Source: Rhodanobacter sp. (GTDB lineage: Bacteria; Pseudomonadota; Gammaproteobacteria; Xanthomonadales; Rhodanobacteraceae). From it: a stretch of 64,000 nucleotides of DNA. Below are positions 41,282-49,849 of the stretch, piece by piece; the first letter of the stretch is position 1; each line of letters begins with the position of its first letter. The DNA is taken from contig JANJTA010000032.1 in assembly GCA_024711345.1 (NCBI GenBank), positions 62,001-126,000 on the forward strand. The letters are read 5' to 3'. The notes under the pieces were generated by a model. It searched no databases, was not told the DNA's origin, and saw only the letters and a program-made list of their open reading frames with translations. The position numbers and the translations under genes are program-made.

Positions 41282-41353
41282 TCGGGAACCGCGCCGCGTC
41301 GGGGGCCGGTCCCGTTCAGGTAGCTGCGGGAACCAAACCGGATCGGCCCGGTC

Positions 41354-41455
41354 AACACTAGCGATTGGTACCGTTCCCCTTGCCGTGGAACGTGCCGGCA
41401 CGACCGCAGACCCCCTCCCTGTGACGCAGTCGTGCCGGCACACCAATCATGGTGT
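41354..41455. other. Nested inverted-repeat segment, possible structured RNA
   Basis: A perfect 13-base inverted repeat (GTGCCGGCACGAC at 41392, GTCGTGCCGGCAC at 41429) is nested within an outer imperfect pair (AACACTAGCGATTGG at 41354, CCAATCATGGTGTT at 41442). No reading frame of note is present. This is part of the 402-base gap 41214-41615 between the tiny genes and rpe. It could be a small RNA, a structured leader or a miniature mobile element. Confidence 0.5.
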
Positions 41456-41463
41456 TTCCTCTC

Positions 41464-41516
41464 ACGTCACCGATGACGTTTTGTCCCGGCACAGCCGTTC
41501 ACTGCGCCGGGATTTT
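41464..41516 (+). terminator. Two adjacent T-tailed hairpins
   Basis: ACGTCACCGATGACGT with TTT behind it (41464-41482) is followed directly by CCCGGC...GCCGGG with ATTTTT behind it (41485-41516). They sit right after the nested inverted repeat on the plus strand. They could terminate a short RNA made from 41300-41460. Confidence 0.6.
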
Positions 41517-41549
41517 TATGCGCGGCAGCTTCGCCGCGATCGCACCGAG

Positions 41550-41642
41550 GCGATCGCCTTGCATAGGGCGGCGGGCACGTTCAGGCGATCGCCTTGCGCA
41601 TGGCGGCGGGCACGTTCAAGCGATCGCCTTGCGCATGGCGGC
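41550..41642. repeat. 35-base tandem repeat, 2.6 copies, over the rpe 3' end
   Basis: Units start at 41550, 41585 and 41620, each beginning GCGATCGCCTTG. Units two and three agree over their shared 22 bases; unit one differs at a few positions. Unit three is the genuine rpe end (encoding MRKAIA on the minus strand), and the others extend beyond the stop. It looks like a local duplication by slippage. Confidence 0.9.
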
Positions 41643-42284
41643 GATCTCGGCGGCGTAATCCCGGGCGTGGAAGATCGCCGAACCGGCCACGAAAGTGTCG
41701 GCGCCGGCGGCGGCGATCGCGCCGATGTTCTGCGCGGTGACGCCGCCGTCCACTTCCAGCCGCACCGCCAGACCGCGCTCGTCGATCAGGCGGCGCACGC
41801 GGCGCAGTTTCTCCAGCGCCATCGGGATGAACTTCTGGCCACCGAAGCCGGGGTTGACCGACATGATCAGCACCAGGTCGAGCTTGTCCAGCACGTAGTC
41901 GAGGCAATCCAGCGGCGTGGCGGGGTTGAACACCAGCCCGGCCTGGCAGCCGGACTCCTTGATCAAGCCGATGGTGCGGTCGATGTGCTCGCTCGCCTCC
42001 GGGTGGAAGCTGATCAGGCTGGCGCCGGCCTTGGCGAAGTCCGGCACGATGCGGTCGACCGGCTTGACCATCAGGTGCACGTCGACCGGTGCGCTGACGC
42101 CGTACTTGCGCAGCGACTGCAGCACCATCGGCCCGATCGTGAGATTCGGCACGTAATGGTTGTCCATCACGTCGAAATGCACCCAGTCCGCGCCGGCGGC
42201 GAGCGCCGCGGCGGTATCCTCGCCGAGCCGGGCGAAATCGGCGGCGAGGATGGACGGGGCGATGACGGGAGCTTGCTTGGCCAT
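41616..42284 (-). CDS. rpe: Ribulose-phosphate 3-epimerase
   Basis: The protein has 222 residues from the ATG before [12 protein letters not shown]; an ATG 12 codons upstream is less likely. The TIM-barrel signatures are [33 protein letters not shown], the metal His in [21 protein letters not shown] and EVDGGVT. It interconverts ribulose-5-phosphate and xylulose-5-phosphate. The C-terminal codons lie in a 35-base tandem repeat, so the last residues are encoded by a sequence that recurs past the stop. The gene stands between djlA and the two-component region. Confidence 0.95.
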   Translation of the reverse strand: MAKQAPVIAPSILAADFARLGEDTAAALAAGADWVHFDVMDNHYVPNLTIGPMVLQSLRKYGVSAPVDVHLMVKPVDRIVPDFAKAGASLISFHPEASEHIDRTIGLIKESGCQAGLVFNPATPLDCLDYVLDKLDLVLIMSVNPGFGGQKFIPMALEKLRRVRRLIDERGLAVRLEVDGGVTAQNIGAIAAAGADTFVAGSAIFHARDYAAEIAAMRKAIA

Positions 42285-42335
42285 GTTGATCCTCAGGGCT
42301 GGCACTTGCCAAATCGGCACTTAGGATGTGCCGAC

Positions 42336-42426
42336 GCGACGAGTGCGCGAGCACTTGTCGCGACAAGCTGTCGCGGCTTCGCCGCGGCAGCTTGTTTGCA
42401 AACCGCGGCAGGATGCCCGGTTTTGC
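42336..42426. repeat. Three consecutive hairpins between djlA and rpe
   Basis: In order: GCGACGAGTGC/GCACTTGTCGC (42336-42361); a long ACAAGCTGTCGCGGC/GCCGCGGCAGCTTGT stem with one mismatch (42363-42395); and GCAAACC/GGTTTTGC (42398-42426). They fill most of the gap after djlA on its strand and may act together as its terminator, or be a REP-type cluster. Confidence 0.65.
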
Positions 42427-42435
42427 AATATTAGG

Positions 42436-43242
42436 TTACTTGAAGCCGCGCATTTCCTTGATGCGGTCGTAGGCGGCGTTGATTTCGCTGGCGCGTGCCT
42501 CGGCGCGCTTGCGCATGTCTTCGGGCAGGTCGCCGAGGCGGTCGGGGTGGTGTTCGGAAATCAGCTTGCGGTAGGCGCGCTTGATCGCGCGCTCGTCGGC
42601 GTTGCGGTCGATGCCGAGCACCGCGTACGGGTCGGGCCCCTGCGGCGCACGCTGCGGTGGCACGTAGCCGCCGCCGGTGCCATAGGCCTGGCCGTGGCTG
42701 CGCGAGCCGCCGGCGTTCCACGCGTAGCCCTTCATCGCCATCAGCGCCATCAGCTCCATGTCGCTGATGCGCAGCGCATACGCCAGCTGGCGCAGGATCG
42801 CCATCTTCTCCGGCGGCGGATTGCCCTCGGCCAGCACCGTCTCGATCACCACGTCGAGCACCGGGAAGGCGTGGTCGCGGCGCAGGCCGACCCAGTTGCG
42901 CAGCGCAGCGATGGTCGCGCTGACGTCGAACTCCGGCTGCTTGCCGACGTTGAAGCTGGCCACCGCCTGCCGGCGCTGCTCGGCGTCCAGGCCCATGCGC
43001 GTCATCAGCCGTTCGGCGATCGCGATCTCCTGCTCCGACACGCGGCCGTCGGACTTCGCCACCGCGCCGAGCAGGGTGAACAGCGGGCCGACGAAGCCAC
43101 CGGCTTCCGGCGTGGCGCGCTTGCGCTGGCTGTAGCGCAGGTTGTCGAACACGAAGCCGATCACCGCGCCGGTGACGGCGCCGGGCAGGTGGCCGATCAG
43201 CAGGCCGAAGAAGGCGAACCACAGCGTGTAGGTGTAGCTCAT
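42436..43242 (-). CDS. djlA: DjlA-type membrane-anchored J-domain co-chaperone
   Basis: The protein has 268 residues. One N-terminal membrane helix (AFFGLLIGHLPGAVTGAVIG) is followed by a TerB-like helical domain (about 45-165), a Gly/Ser-rich linker and a C-terminal J domain with the HPD motif in ISEHHPDRLGDLP. DjlA stimulates DnaK at the inner membrane and can trigger envelope stress signalling. The ATG overlaps the stop of the small cytochrome c gene (ATGA). A longer upstream frame is only an overlap with that gene. Confidence 0.92.
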   Translation of the reverse strand: MSYTYTLWFAFFGLLIGHLPGAVTGAVIGFVFDNLRYSQRKRATPEAGGFVGPLFTLLGAVAKSDGRVSEQEIAIAERLMTRMGLDAEQRRQAVASFNVGKQPEFDVSATIAALRNWVGLRRDHAFPVLDVVIETVLAEGNPPPEKMAILRQLAYALRISDMELMALMAMKGYAWNAGGSRSHGQAYGTGGGYVPPQRAPQGPDPYAVLGIDRNADERAIKRAYRKLISEHHPDRLGDLPEDMRKRAEARASEINAAYDRIKEMRGFK

Positions 43243-43547
43243 GGCGCAGCCTGCGGCGCCTGCGCGCTGTACCAGCGGGCCAGCGCGTCGAGCTCGGCGT
43301 CGCTGACCGGGCCAATCGCCGCGCGCATCACCGGGATGTTGCGGCGACCGTCGCGGTACTGCTTCAGCGCCTCGCGCAGGTAGTCCAGCCGCTGCCCGGC
43401 CAGATGCGGCACGCCGGGCATGCTGACGTGGCCGTTGGCCCCGTGGCAGGCCGCGCACAGGCCCAGCCGGGCCGGCGGCGTCGCCGTCTGTGCACGGAGC
43501 GGAAAGGCGGCGAGCAGGCACAACGCCGCGGTCAACAGGATTCGCAT
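43239..43547 (-). CDS. Small exported c-type cytochrome
   Basis: The protein has 102 residues with a signal peptide ([10 protein letters not shown]) and one haem site CAACH. Distal ligand Met is likely in [10 protein letters not shown]. The length is that of a single-haem class I cytochrome of the cytochrome c5/c4-like type, an electron carrier in the periplasm. Coupled to djlA by ATGA, with no oxidase genes beside it. Confidence 0.9.
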   Translation of the reverse strand: MRILLTAALCLLAAFPLRAQTATPPARLGLCAACHGANGHVSMPGVPHLAGQRLDYLREALKQYRDGRRNIPVMRAAIGPVSDAELDALARWYSAQAPQAAP

Positions 43548-43674
43548 CGGCTACCCATGGGGGCCAAAGGTCGCCAATTCTAGCAGCGTGCCCCGATTCG
43601 CCCAGGCCGTGTTCCCGGCGCCGCGGCCGCAGCGGCTAGAATGGGCGCTTCGCCGTTACGTGGAACCCGCCGCC

Positions 43675-44571
43675 GTGCCCACCACCCTGCCGCAATCGAA
43701 CCTGCCCGGCCTCGAGCTGATCCACCGCGGCAAGGTGCGCGATGTGTACGCGTTGTCCGGCGATCGGCTGCTGATGGTCGCTACCGACCGGCTGTCGGCG
43801 TTCGACGTGGTGATGCCGAATCCGATCCCGGGCAAGGGCGAAATGCTGACCCAGATCTCCAATTTCTGGTTCGGCAAGACCGCGCACCTGGTGCCGAACC
43901 ACCTGCTCGACGTGCCGCTGGCCGAGGTGCTGCCGCCCGGCACCGACCTGAAGCTGTACGAGAAGCGCGCGGTGGTGACGCGGCGGCTGCAGCCGGTGCC
44001 GGTGGAAGCGATCGCGCGCGGCTACCTGATCGGCTCCGGCTGGAAGGATTACCAGGCCACCGGCTCGCTGTGCGGCATCGCGCTGCCGGCCGGCCTGAAG
44101 CAGGCGCAGCAGCTGCCCGAACCGATCTTCACGCCCTCGACCAAGGCCGCGGTGGGCGACCACGACCAGAACGTGAGCTTCGAGGTGATGGTCGACAAGG
44201 TCGGGCGCGAGCTGGCGGAAAAGGTACGCGACGCCACCCTGGCGATCTACCGCTGGGCCGCCGCCTACGCGGCCGAACGCGGCATCATCATCGCCGACAC
44301 CAAGTTCGAGTTCGGCACCGACGCGAACGGCAAGCTGTACGTGATGGACGAGATGCTGACCCCGGATTCCTCGCGCTTCTGGCCTGCCGACCAATACCAG
44401 GTCGGCATCAGCCCGCCCAGCTACGACAAGCAGTTCGTGCGCGACTGGCTGGAGACGCAGCACTGGAACAAGACCGCGCCCGGTCCGGTGATTCCGGACG
44501 AGGTGATCGCGCGCACCGCCGCCAAGTACGCCGAGGCGCTGCAGCGACTGGCCGGGATCCGGCTCGACTGA
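43675..44571 (+). CDS. purC: Phosphoribosylaminoimidazole-succinocarboxamide synthase
   Basis: The protein has 298 residues from a GTG giving [20 protein letters not shown]; the open frame extends further upstream but without a start signal. PurC signatures include [46 protein letters not shown] and [13 protein letters not shown]. It joins aspartate to CAIR in purine synthesis. This is the long form of about 300 residues found in many gammaproteobacteria and yeast. It is divergent from the cytochrome/djlA pair and 21 bases ahead of an Mpo1-like gene. Confidence 0.96.
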   Translation: MPTTLPQSNLPGLELIHRGKVRDVYALSGDRLLMVATDRLSAFDVVMPNPIPGKGEMLTQISNFWFGKTAHLVPNHLLDVPLAEVLPPGTDLKLYEKRAVVTRRLQPVPVEAIARGYLIGSGWKDYQATGSLCGIALPAGLKQAQQLPEPIFTPSTKAAVGDHDQNVSFEVMVDKVGRELAEKVRDATLAIYRWAAAYAAERGIIIADTKFEFGTDANGKLYVMDEMLTPDSSRFWPADQYQVGISPPSYDKQFVRDWLETQHWNKTAPGPVIPDEVIARTAAKYAEALQRLAGIRLD

Positions 44572-44592
44572 ACTTCCACCCGGGGGAACGTC

Positions 44593-45063
44593 ATGCGCAG
44601 CATGCAGGACTGGCTCGACAGCTACAGCGCCGATCATCGCAACCCGGTCAACCAGGTGTTCCACTGGCTGTGCGTGCCGCCGATCGTGTGGTCGGTGATC
44701 GCACTGCTGTGGGCCGTCCCGGTGCCGCTCGGCCAGCTGCGTCCCGGCTCGTGGGCGGTGCTGGTGATGGTGCTGGCGTTCTACTGGTACTGGCGGCGCT
44801 CGCACCGGCTGGCGCTCGGCCTGCTGCTCGCGTTCGCCCTGCTCGGCCTGCTCACCAACTACCTGTACTGGCAACTTGGCGTCGCGCAGCTCTGTTACCT
44901 CGCGCTCGGCGTGTTCGTGGTCGCCTGGATCGGGCAGTTCATCGGGCACAAGTTCGAGGGGCGCAAGCCGAGTTTTCTCACCGACCTTTCCTACCTGCTG
45001 ATTGGCCCGGCCTGGCTGATGGCCAAACTGCTGCGCAAACTCGGGTTCAAGCAAGTCACATGA
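44593..45063 (+). CDS. Mpo1/DUF962-like membrane protein
   Basis: The protein has 156 residues with about four membrane helices. The opening DWLDSYSADHRNPVNQVFHW and the closing IGQFIGHKFEGRKPSFLTDLSYLLIGPAWL are the two hallmarks of the DUF962/Mpo1-like family, whose yeast member is an iron-dependent dioxygenase in fatty-acid alpha-oxidation. His residues in both motifs could bind iron. The bacterial role is not established. GGGGGAAC precedes the ATG, and the stop overlaps the next gene. Confidence 0.88.
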   Translation: MRSMQDWLDSYSADHRNPVNQVFHWLCVPPIVWSVIALLWAVPVPLGQLRPGSWAVLVMVLAFYWYWRRSHRLALGLLLAFALLGLLTNYLYWQLGVAQLCYLALGVFVVAWIGQFIGHKFEGRKPSFLTDLSYLLIGPAWLMAKLLRKLGFKQVT

Positions 45064-45467
45064 CCACCCTGCTCACCGTAATCAGCACCCTGCTGTGGTG
45101 GGTGCTGTACAGCAGCATGGCGGCGCTGGCGTTCGCCCTGATCGGCTGGTGCGTGCTGCGCTGGGCCGAGCGTTGCGCGGTGGTGTTCAACCGCGTCTAT
45201 CTGGCCTGCCTGCTGTGGACCCTGGCCGGCCTGCTGCTGGTGGTCGGCGTGGCCGCCTACGAAGGCCGGCTGCATCCGCCTTATGCCGCGCTGCTGGAGT
45301 CCGGCCTGCTGCGCGGCGCGCTGGTGCTGGACATGCTGCTCGGCTGCGTGCTGCTGTGGCGGCTGGTGCCGCGCGTGGAGGCGCACCGCATCCGTCCCGG
45401 CAGCGCCTGCATGGCGGTGGCGGTGATCATGGCGCTCGGCTTCGGCGTCGCCACCAGCCTGGCCTGA
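45060..45467 (+). CDS. Four-helix membrane protein of unknown function
   Basis: The protein has 135 residues with four predicted membrane helices and hardly any soluble part, starting at an ATGA overlap with the Mpo1-like gene. No family is recognised. Co-translation with the Mpo1-like protein suggests they work in the same membrane process. Confidence 0.7.
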   Translation: MTTLLTVISTLLWWVLYSSMAALAFALIGWCVLRWAERCAVVFNRVYLACLLWTLAGLLLVVGVAAYEGRLHPPYAALLESGLLRGALVLDMLLGCVLLWRLVPRVEAHRIRPGSACMAVAVIMALGFGVATSLA

Positions 45468-45481
45468 AACCGCGTCGGGAA

Positions 45482-45509
45482 GCGAGAGGCGGATCGCTCC
45501 GCCTCTCGC
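45482..45509. terminator. Perfect GC-rich hairpin between convergent genes
   Basis: GCGAGAGGCGGA and TCCGCCTCTCGC pair over 12 bases with a TCGC loop. There is no T run on either side. Placed between two convergent genes, it probably serves both directions. Confidence 0.6.
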
Positions 45510-45515
45510 GCCCGC

Positions 45516-45944
45516 TCACGCGTGGGCCAGCATGCTGCCGAACAGCAGCGCCATGATGCCGCCAAGGATCACGGCCAGCACGATGAAGATCACCAGATAG
45601 ATCACCTGCACCACGCAGGCCTTGCCGAAACCGATCCGGCTGCCGTTCTGCGACAGCAGCAGATAGTTCACCACCGCGGCGCCGACCAGGAACTGCACGG
45701 CCAGCGACAGCAAGCCGCCGGCACCGCCGGAGTTGACCATGCCGATGGCGACCATCGCCACCGCGCCGGCAATCCAGGTCAGCACCACCGCCCCCAGCGC
45801 TCGCAGGTAGGACGGCATGTAGCCGACCGCCAGCCGGAACGCCACGCTCAGCACCAGCGCCGCCAGCGCGATACCCACCACGATCATCACCACGATCGCG
45901 AACAAGCCCATGCCGGCCAGCGCGGCCAACGTCGAAGTACCCAT
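45516..45944 (-). CDS. Membrane protein of unknown function
   Basis: The protein has 142 residues with four hydrophobic helices and a short polar loop (SQNGSRIGFGKACV). There is no signal sequence. Gly/Ala/Val-rich helices give no clue to transport or catalysis. It is isolated: convergent with the four-helix protein on one side, with a 119-base gap before the agarase-like gene on the other. Confidence 0.65.
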   Translation of the reverse strand: MGTSTLAALAGMGLFAIVVMIVVGIALAALVLSVAFRLAVGYMPSYLRALGAVVLTWIAGAVAMVAIGMVNSGGAGGLLSLAVQFLVGAAVVNYLLLSQNGSRIGFGKACVVQVIYLVIFIVLAVILGGIMALLFGSMLAHA

Positions 45945-46063
45945 ACAACCCCCTGGTCAATGAAAGGAAAACCGCCCGGGCGGCACCCCACGCCACCCGC
46001 TCTCCCCGGCGGTGGCGCCAGCCTAACCGATGGCCGCGCCGGCGTCTGCCGCGGCGACAGGCT

Positions 46064-48193
46064 TCAGCGCCGTTCCCGCGCCTGCCGGTTTGCCGCGCGC
46101 ACCGCCTCCACGAACCCGCCAAACGGAATATCGGTGATCCCGACCAGACCGAAGTGGCTGTTCTCGCCGTCGAGCAACCGGCCGCTGACCGGCTGGTCGG
46201 CGTAGTCGAACCAGTGCGCGCCGACGATGACGGGATCGGCCGCGGCGGCGGCGACGAATTTCGCGTAGGCCTCGCCGCGCTGCTGCTCGTTCCACACCGC
46301 CACCGGGCCCGCGCCGAACGGGCCGCGGTCGGTCGAGCCGAAGGCGAATTCGCCGATCAGGACCGGCTTGTCCAGTGCGTGCAGCGCGGCGAGGTCGAGG
46401 CCGTGCTGCGGCAGGTCGGCGTAGACGTTGAAGCTCAGCACGTCGCAGTACTGCGCGCAGGCGGCGACGGCCTCGGGCGTGCGCACCGCGAAGCGGCCGC
46501 CGAGGAACAGGTGGTGCGGGTCGTGGCGGCGGAGCGCCTCGGCCACGGTGCGGAAGTACTGGTCGGCGTAGCGGCGCAGCCAGGCGCCGTAGTCGCGCGC
46601 GATCGCCGGGTGCGCTTCATCCGGCGCGGGCGCCGCGAAGCCGGTGGCGTCGAGCGCGCCCCACGAGGCGAGCGCGATGCCCCACGCCGCGGCCAGTTGC
46701 GCCGGCGTGCGGTACTTCGCCTTGAGCTCGGCGATGAAGGCCCGCTTGGCGGGGCTGCTCGCGTGGCCCGCCAGTGTGCCCAGCGCCAGGCCCCAGCGGC
46801 CTTGCGGGCCGCTGCCGGCCCAGGCCAGTTCGTTGTCGGCGAAGTAGCCGAGCAGGTACGGATCGTCGCGCACGCCGGCGCTGGCCTTCGCTGCGGCGGC
46901 TTCGGCCGCCTGCGCGAAGCGCGGGTCGAACGGGTCAGGCATGCGGCCCCAGTAGTCGTAGCCACTGGAGACGTTGGCGTAGTCGCCGCCGATGTCGATC
47001 GAGCGCGTGTACGGCAGCTGGTGCGCCTGGCCCAGCGCGTCGTCGCTCCAGTTGCCGAGGGTGTTGAAGCCCCACGCCGGCAGCCGCTGCAGCGCGCGCT
47101 TGCGCCAGGCCGCCAGCCAGTCGTTGCCGTCGACGCGGTACAGGTTCGCCGCGTAGAAGTCGAACCAGCGGCCGTGGTTGTAGCCGATGCCGCGGCTGGC
47201 GCCCTGCTCGGGGTTGCGGTTGTCGTCATGACCGTAGAACGCCGCCCATTCGCCGCCTTCCGGCGGCAGGTCGCGGAACATGGACTCGCGGCCCTCGACG
47301 TAGCTGCGCCCGCCGTCGGTGATCACCGCATTGACGCCGAGCGAGAAGAACGCATGGCCATCGGGCGTCACCAGCTGCCAGCGGCCATCGCGCTGCTGCG
47401 TATGGAACCAGCCGGTGCGGTCCAGGCTCTGGACGTCCAGACGTCCGCCGTAGCGATCGAGGCCGGTTGGCTTCGATCGGGCCGGGCCCGCCCGCACGGC
47501 GGCGCGCAGCGCCTCGTCGGTGTCGATCTTCTCCGGCCAGCGCCCGCGCACGTACTGCCCGTAGCGGTCGACGATGCCGGCGTAGGCCTCGTGCAGCGTG
47601 GCCTCGCCCGGCACGGCGTCGATCCTGCCCAGCAGCAGGGTCTGCGCGGCCTGCGGCGCCGGCATGGCGAGGGTGACCGCACGCACCGCGTGCAGGTCGA
47701 GCGCGCCCTCTACCGTGGTCGCCAGCAGGATGCGTTGCCCATGCGCGTCGTACGGCATCGGCGGCCCGGCCTGCATGCCTTGCGCCCGCGGCGAGGTGGC
47801 GCGCAACGGCAGCACCACCGTCTGCGCGGGACCGGCCGGCACGCCCACGCTGGCCTGCAGGCGCTGGCCTGCCGCGGCGCCGTCGACGGCGATCTGCAGC
47901 GTCACCGCCCACGGCATCGCGTTCTGCACGCGCAGGCGCAGCTCGCCCCGGCCGCGCCAGTTCCAGCTGCCGCTCGCCGGCGCGATCACCAGCTGCGGCC
48001 GCGGCGCCGGCTGGAAGGTGTAGCGCCGCTGTGCCACGCCGTCGGCGGCACGCTCGGCGTTGTCGGCGCGCTGCACGTGATCGAGGGTGACGCGGGTCTG
48101 CGCTTCGCCGGCGGCCAGGTCCACCACGCCAGCGGCGTGACAGACGCCGAGGCCGTACAGGCACAACCCGATCCAGGCATGGCGTTTCATCAT
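46064..48193 (-). CDS. Exported GH50-agarase-like glycoside hydrolase
   Basis: The protein has 709 residues from the first of two adjacent ATG codons, with CGAGGG upstream; an ATG 17 codons earlier would precede the signal peptide (WIGLCLYGLGVCHA) with a charged stretch. An N-terminal beta-rich region (about 20-190) is followed by a clan-A barrel. The likely acid/base is Glu455 in GYFADNELAW and the nucleophile is Glu615 in VLIGEFAFG. The ends HWFDYADQPVSGR and DGENSHFGLV are strongly reminiscent of GH50 beta-agarases. The natural substrate may be another beta-galactan or galactoside. No polysaccharide cluster surrounds it. An element at 48212-48275 lies upstream. Confidence 0.8.
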   Translation of the reverse strand: MMKRHAWIGLCLYGLGVCHAAGVVDLAAGEAQTRVTLDHVQRADNAERAADGVAQRRYTFQPAPRPQLVIAPASGSWNWRGRGELRLRVQNAMPWAVTLQIAVDGAAAGQRLQASVGVPAGPAQTVVLPLRATSPRAQGMQAGPPMPYDAHGQRILLATTVEGALDLHAVRAVTLAMPAPQAAQTLLLGRIDAVPGEATLHEAYAGIVDRYGQYVRGRWPEKIDTDEALRAAVRAGPARSKPTGLDRYGGRLDVQSLDRTGWFHTQQRDGRWQLVTPDGHAFFSLGVNAVITDGGRSYVEGRESMFRDLPPEGGEWAAFYGHDDNRNPEQGASRGIGYNHGRWFDFYAANLYRVDGNDWLAAWRKRALQRLPAWGFNTLGNWSDDALGQAHQLPYTRSIDIGGDYANVSSGYDYWGRMPDPFDPRFAQAAEAAAAKASAGVRDDPYLLGYFADNELAWAGSGPQGRWGLALGTLAGHASSPAKRAFIAELKAKYRTPAQLAAAWGIALASWGALDATGFAAPAPDEAHPAIARDYGAWLRRYADQYFRTVAEALRRHDPHHLFLGGRFAVRTPEAVAACAQYCDVLSFNVYADLPQHGLDLAALHALDKPVLIGEFAFGSTDRGPFGAGPVAVWNEQQRGEAYAKFVAAAAADPVIVGAHWFDYADQPVSGRLLDGENSHFGLVGITDIPFGGFVEAVRAANRQARERR

Positions 48194-48211
48194 CGGCCCT
48201 CGCACTTGGCA

Positions 48212-48275
48212 GGGCGGGCATCGCCCGCCGGCTTCTTGCTTCATGATGCAAGAGCGGCGGGCGTCGCCCGCGCTA
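48212..48275. repeat. GCGGGC-type palindromic element
   Basis: GCGGGCATCGCCCGCCGGCTTCTTGC is matched in inverse by GCAAGAGCGGCGGGCGTCGCCCGCGC with an ATGATG-type loop. It is related in style to, but distinct from, the GTAGGAGC repeat. It lies just upstream of the agarase-like gene and downstream of the permease gene on the opposite side, both on the minus strand. Confidence 0.7.
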
Positions 48276-48289
48276 CGCAGCCCAATGTT

Positions 48290-49666
48290 TCACGCCGGCT
48301 GGCGACGCGTCCAACGCTGCCAGCCGTAGTACACCGGCACGCCCAGCGCGATGATCGCCAGGCTCATGCCGGCGTCGCCCGGCGCATGGATGGCGCTGGC
48401 CACGATCACGCCGAACACGGTGATCACGAAGATCAGCGGCAGCAACGGATAGAACGGCACCTGGTACGGCGCCGGCTGGTCAACGAAGTGCTTGCGGTAC
48501 CAGAACAGCGTGCCGATGCCGAACACGTGGCCCAGCCACTCGCCCACCGTGGTGTAGTTGAGCAACTGATTGAAACTGCCGGACAGCGTGAGCACCACCG
48601 CCCACGCGCCAAGCAGGGCCAGCGCGATCTGCGGCGCGCGCGTGCGCGGATCGACGCGGCCGGCGGCGCGGAAGAACACGCCGTCCGCGCCCATCGTCTG
48701 CAGCACCCGCGCGCCGCCGGCGATCGCGATGGCGCAGTAGCCGAAGGTGGAGCAGGCGATGCCGACCGCGATCACGGTGGCGCCGGACTCGCCGAACAAC
48801 CGCCGCATCAGGTCCGCCGCGGGCGCCTGGCTGACGCCGAGGCCGGCGTGTCCCAGCCCGGCCAGGTAGGCGAAGTTGGCCAGCACGTAGCACAGCACCA
48901 CGCCGGCCATGCCCAGGCCCAGCGCGCGCGGCAGCGTGCGCTGCGGGTCGCGCACCTCGCCGGCGAGGTCGTTGAGGTAGTGGAAGCCGCCGTAGGTGAA
49001 CAGCACCGGCAGCAAGGCGCCGGCGAACGCCCACGACGAGGCCGGCTGGCTCGGCACGGTCACCGCCGCCAGTTCGGGCTGGCCGCGCGCGAGCACCAGG
49101 CCGGCCACCACCAGCAAGGCGATGGCGGCCAGCTTCAGCACGGTGAACAGGTTCTGCATCCATGCGCCGGCGCGGATGCCGAACAGGTTCACGCCCACGA
49201 TGAAGACGATCGCACCCACCGCCGCCGGCTTCACGTACGGCGGCGGCAAGCCGAGCGCGGCGCAGAAATACTCGGCGAACATGGTGGCCACCGCGGCCAC
49301 GCTGCCGGGATAGTTGATCAGCGCCATGGTCCAGCCGAACAGGAACGCCGGCAACAGCCCGAACGCCTCGCGCAGGTAGACGTAGATGCCGCCGGCCTGC
49401 GGCCGGCGCGCGCCCAGCTCGGCGTAGCACAGCACGCCAGCCAGGGTCAGCAGGCCGCCGATCGTCCACAGCACCAGCACCTCCGCACCGGAGGAGGTGT
49501 TGCGCGCGACCGTGGCCGGAGTGAGGAAGATGCCGGCACCGATCACGCCGCCGATGACGATCATCGCGGCGTCCCAGGTGTTCAGGCGGCGGGCATAGGC
49601 GTTGGCAGGTTCGGTCAGCATCCGGCTACCTTGCCATTGTCGATGGCGTTTCCACCAGTCCCGCAT
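48290..49666 (-). CDS. APC-superfamily amino acid permease
   Basis: The protein has 458 residues with twelve predicted helices. The first helix has the consensus substrate-binding kink IGGVIGAGIFLTPATVARN, and helix 6 has the LFTYGGFHYLNDLAGEV stretch, both typical of LAT/serine-exchanger-like members (SteT, YkbA). It transports amino acids by symport or exchange. GGGGTGG lies 6 bases before the ATG; a later ATG at residue 16 is a weaker alternative. It is divergent from the ATP-grasp gene by 183 bases. Confidence 0.88.
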   Translation of the reverse strand: MRDWWKRHRQWQGSRMLTEPANAYARRLNTWDAAMIVIGGVIGAGIFLTPATVARNTSSGAEVLVLWTIGGLLTLAGVLCYAELGARRPQAGGIYVYLREAFGLLPAFLFGWTMALINYPGSVAAVATMFAEYFCAALGLPPPYVKPAAVGAIVFIVGVNLFGIRAGAWMQNLFTVLKLAAIALLVVAGLVLARGQPELAAVTVPSQPASSWAFAGALLPVLFTYGGFHYLNDLAGEVRDPQRTLPRALGLGMAGVVLCYVLANFAYLAGLGHAGLGVSQAPAADLMRRLFGESGATVIAVGIACSTFGYCAIAIAGGARVLQTMGADGVFFRAAGRVDPRTRAPQIALALLGAWAVVLTLSGSFNQLLNYTTVGEWLGHVFGIGTLFWYRKHFVDQPAPYQVPFYPLLPLIFVITVFGVIVASAIHAPGDAGMSLAIIALGVPVYYGWQRWTRRQPA

Positions 49667-49849
49667 GGCGCCACCCCGGCCGCGCGGCAAATTGACAAGC
49701 CGCCGCCGCCTCGGAAGACTGTGCCGGTTCGTGGCGCGACCCGTTGGCCGCGCCATCGCCATCGAGGGGTGCTGCAGCGGGCCATGCCCGCCACGCTCGG
49801 TCGGCGACTTCATGGCAAGGGCGCCCTTTCCGTCGTTGGAGGTGTCGCC

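Noticed and set aside
41214..41615. Cryptic protein gene in the largest non-coding gap
   Set aside because: No frame longer than a few dozen codons with a ribosome site; the sequence is dominated by hairpins and a tandem repeat.
42336..42426. CRISPR-like repeats
   Set aside because: The repeated structures are unlike each other, with no regular spacers and no cas genes.
46154..49849. Long plus-strand frame running into the ATP-grasp gene
   Set aside because: Only the last 301 codons, after a proper ribosome site, encode a recognisable protein; the first 1232 codons mirror the agarase-like and permease genes on the other strand.
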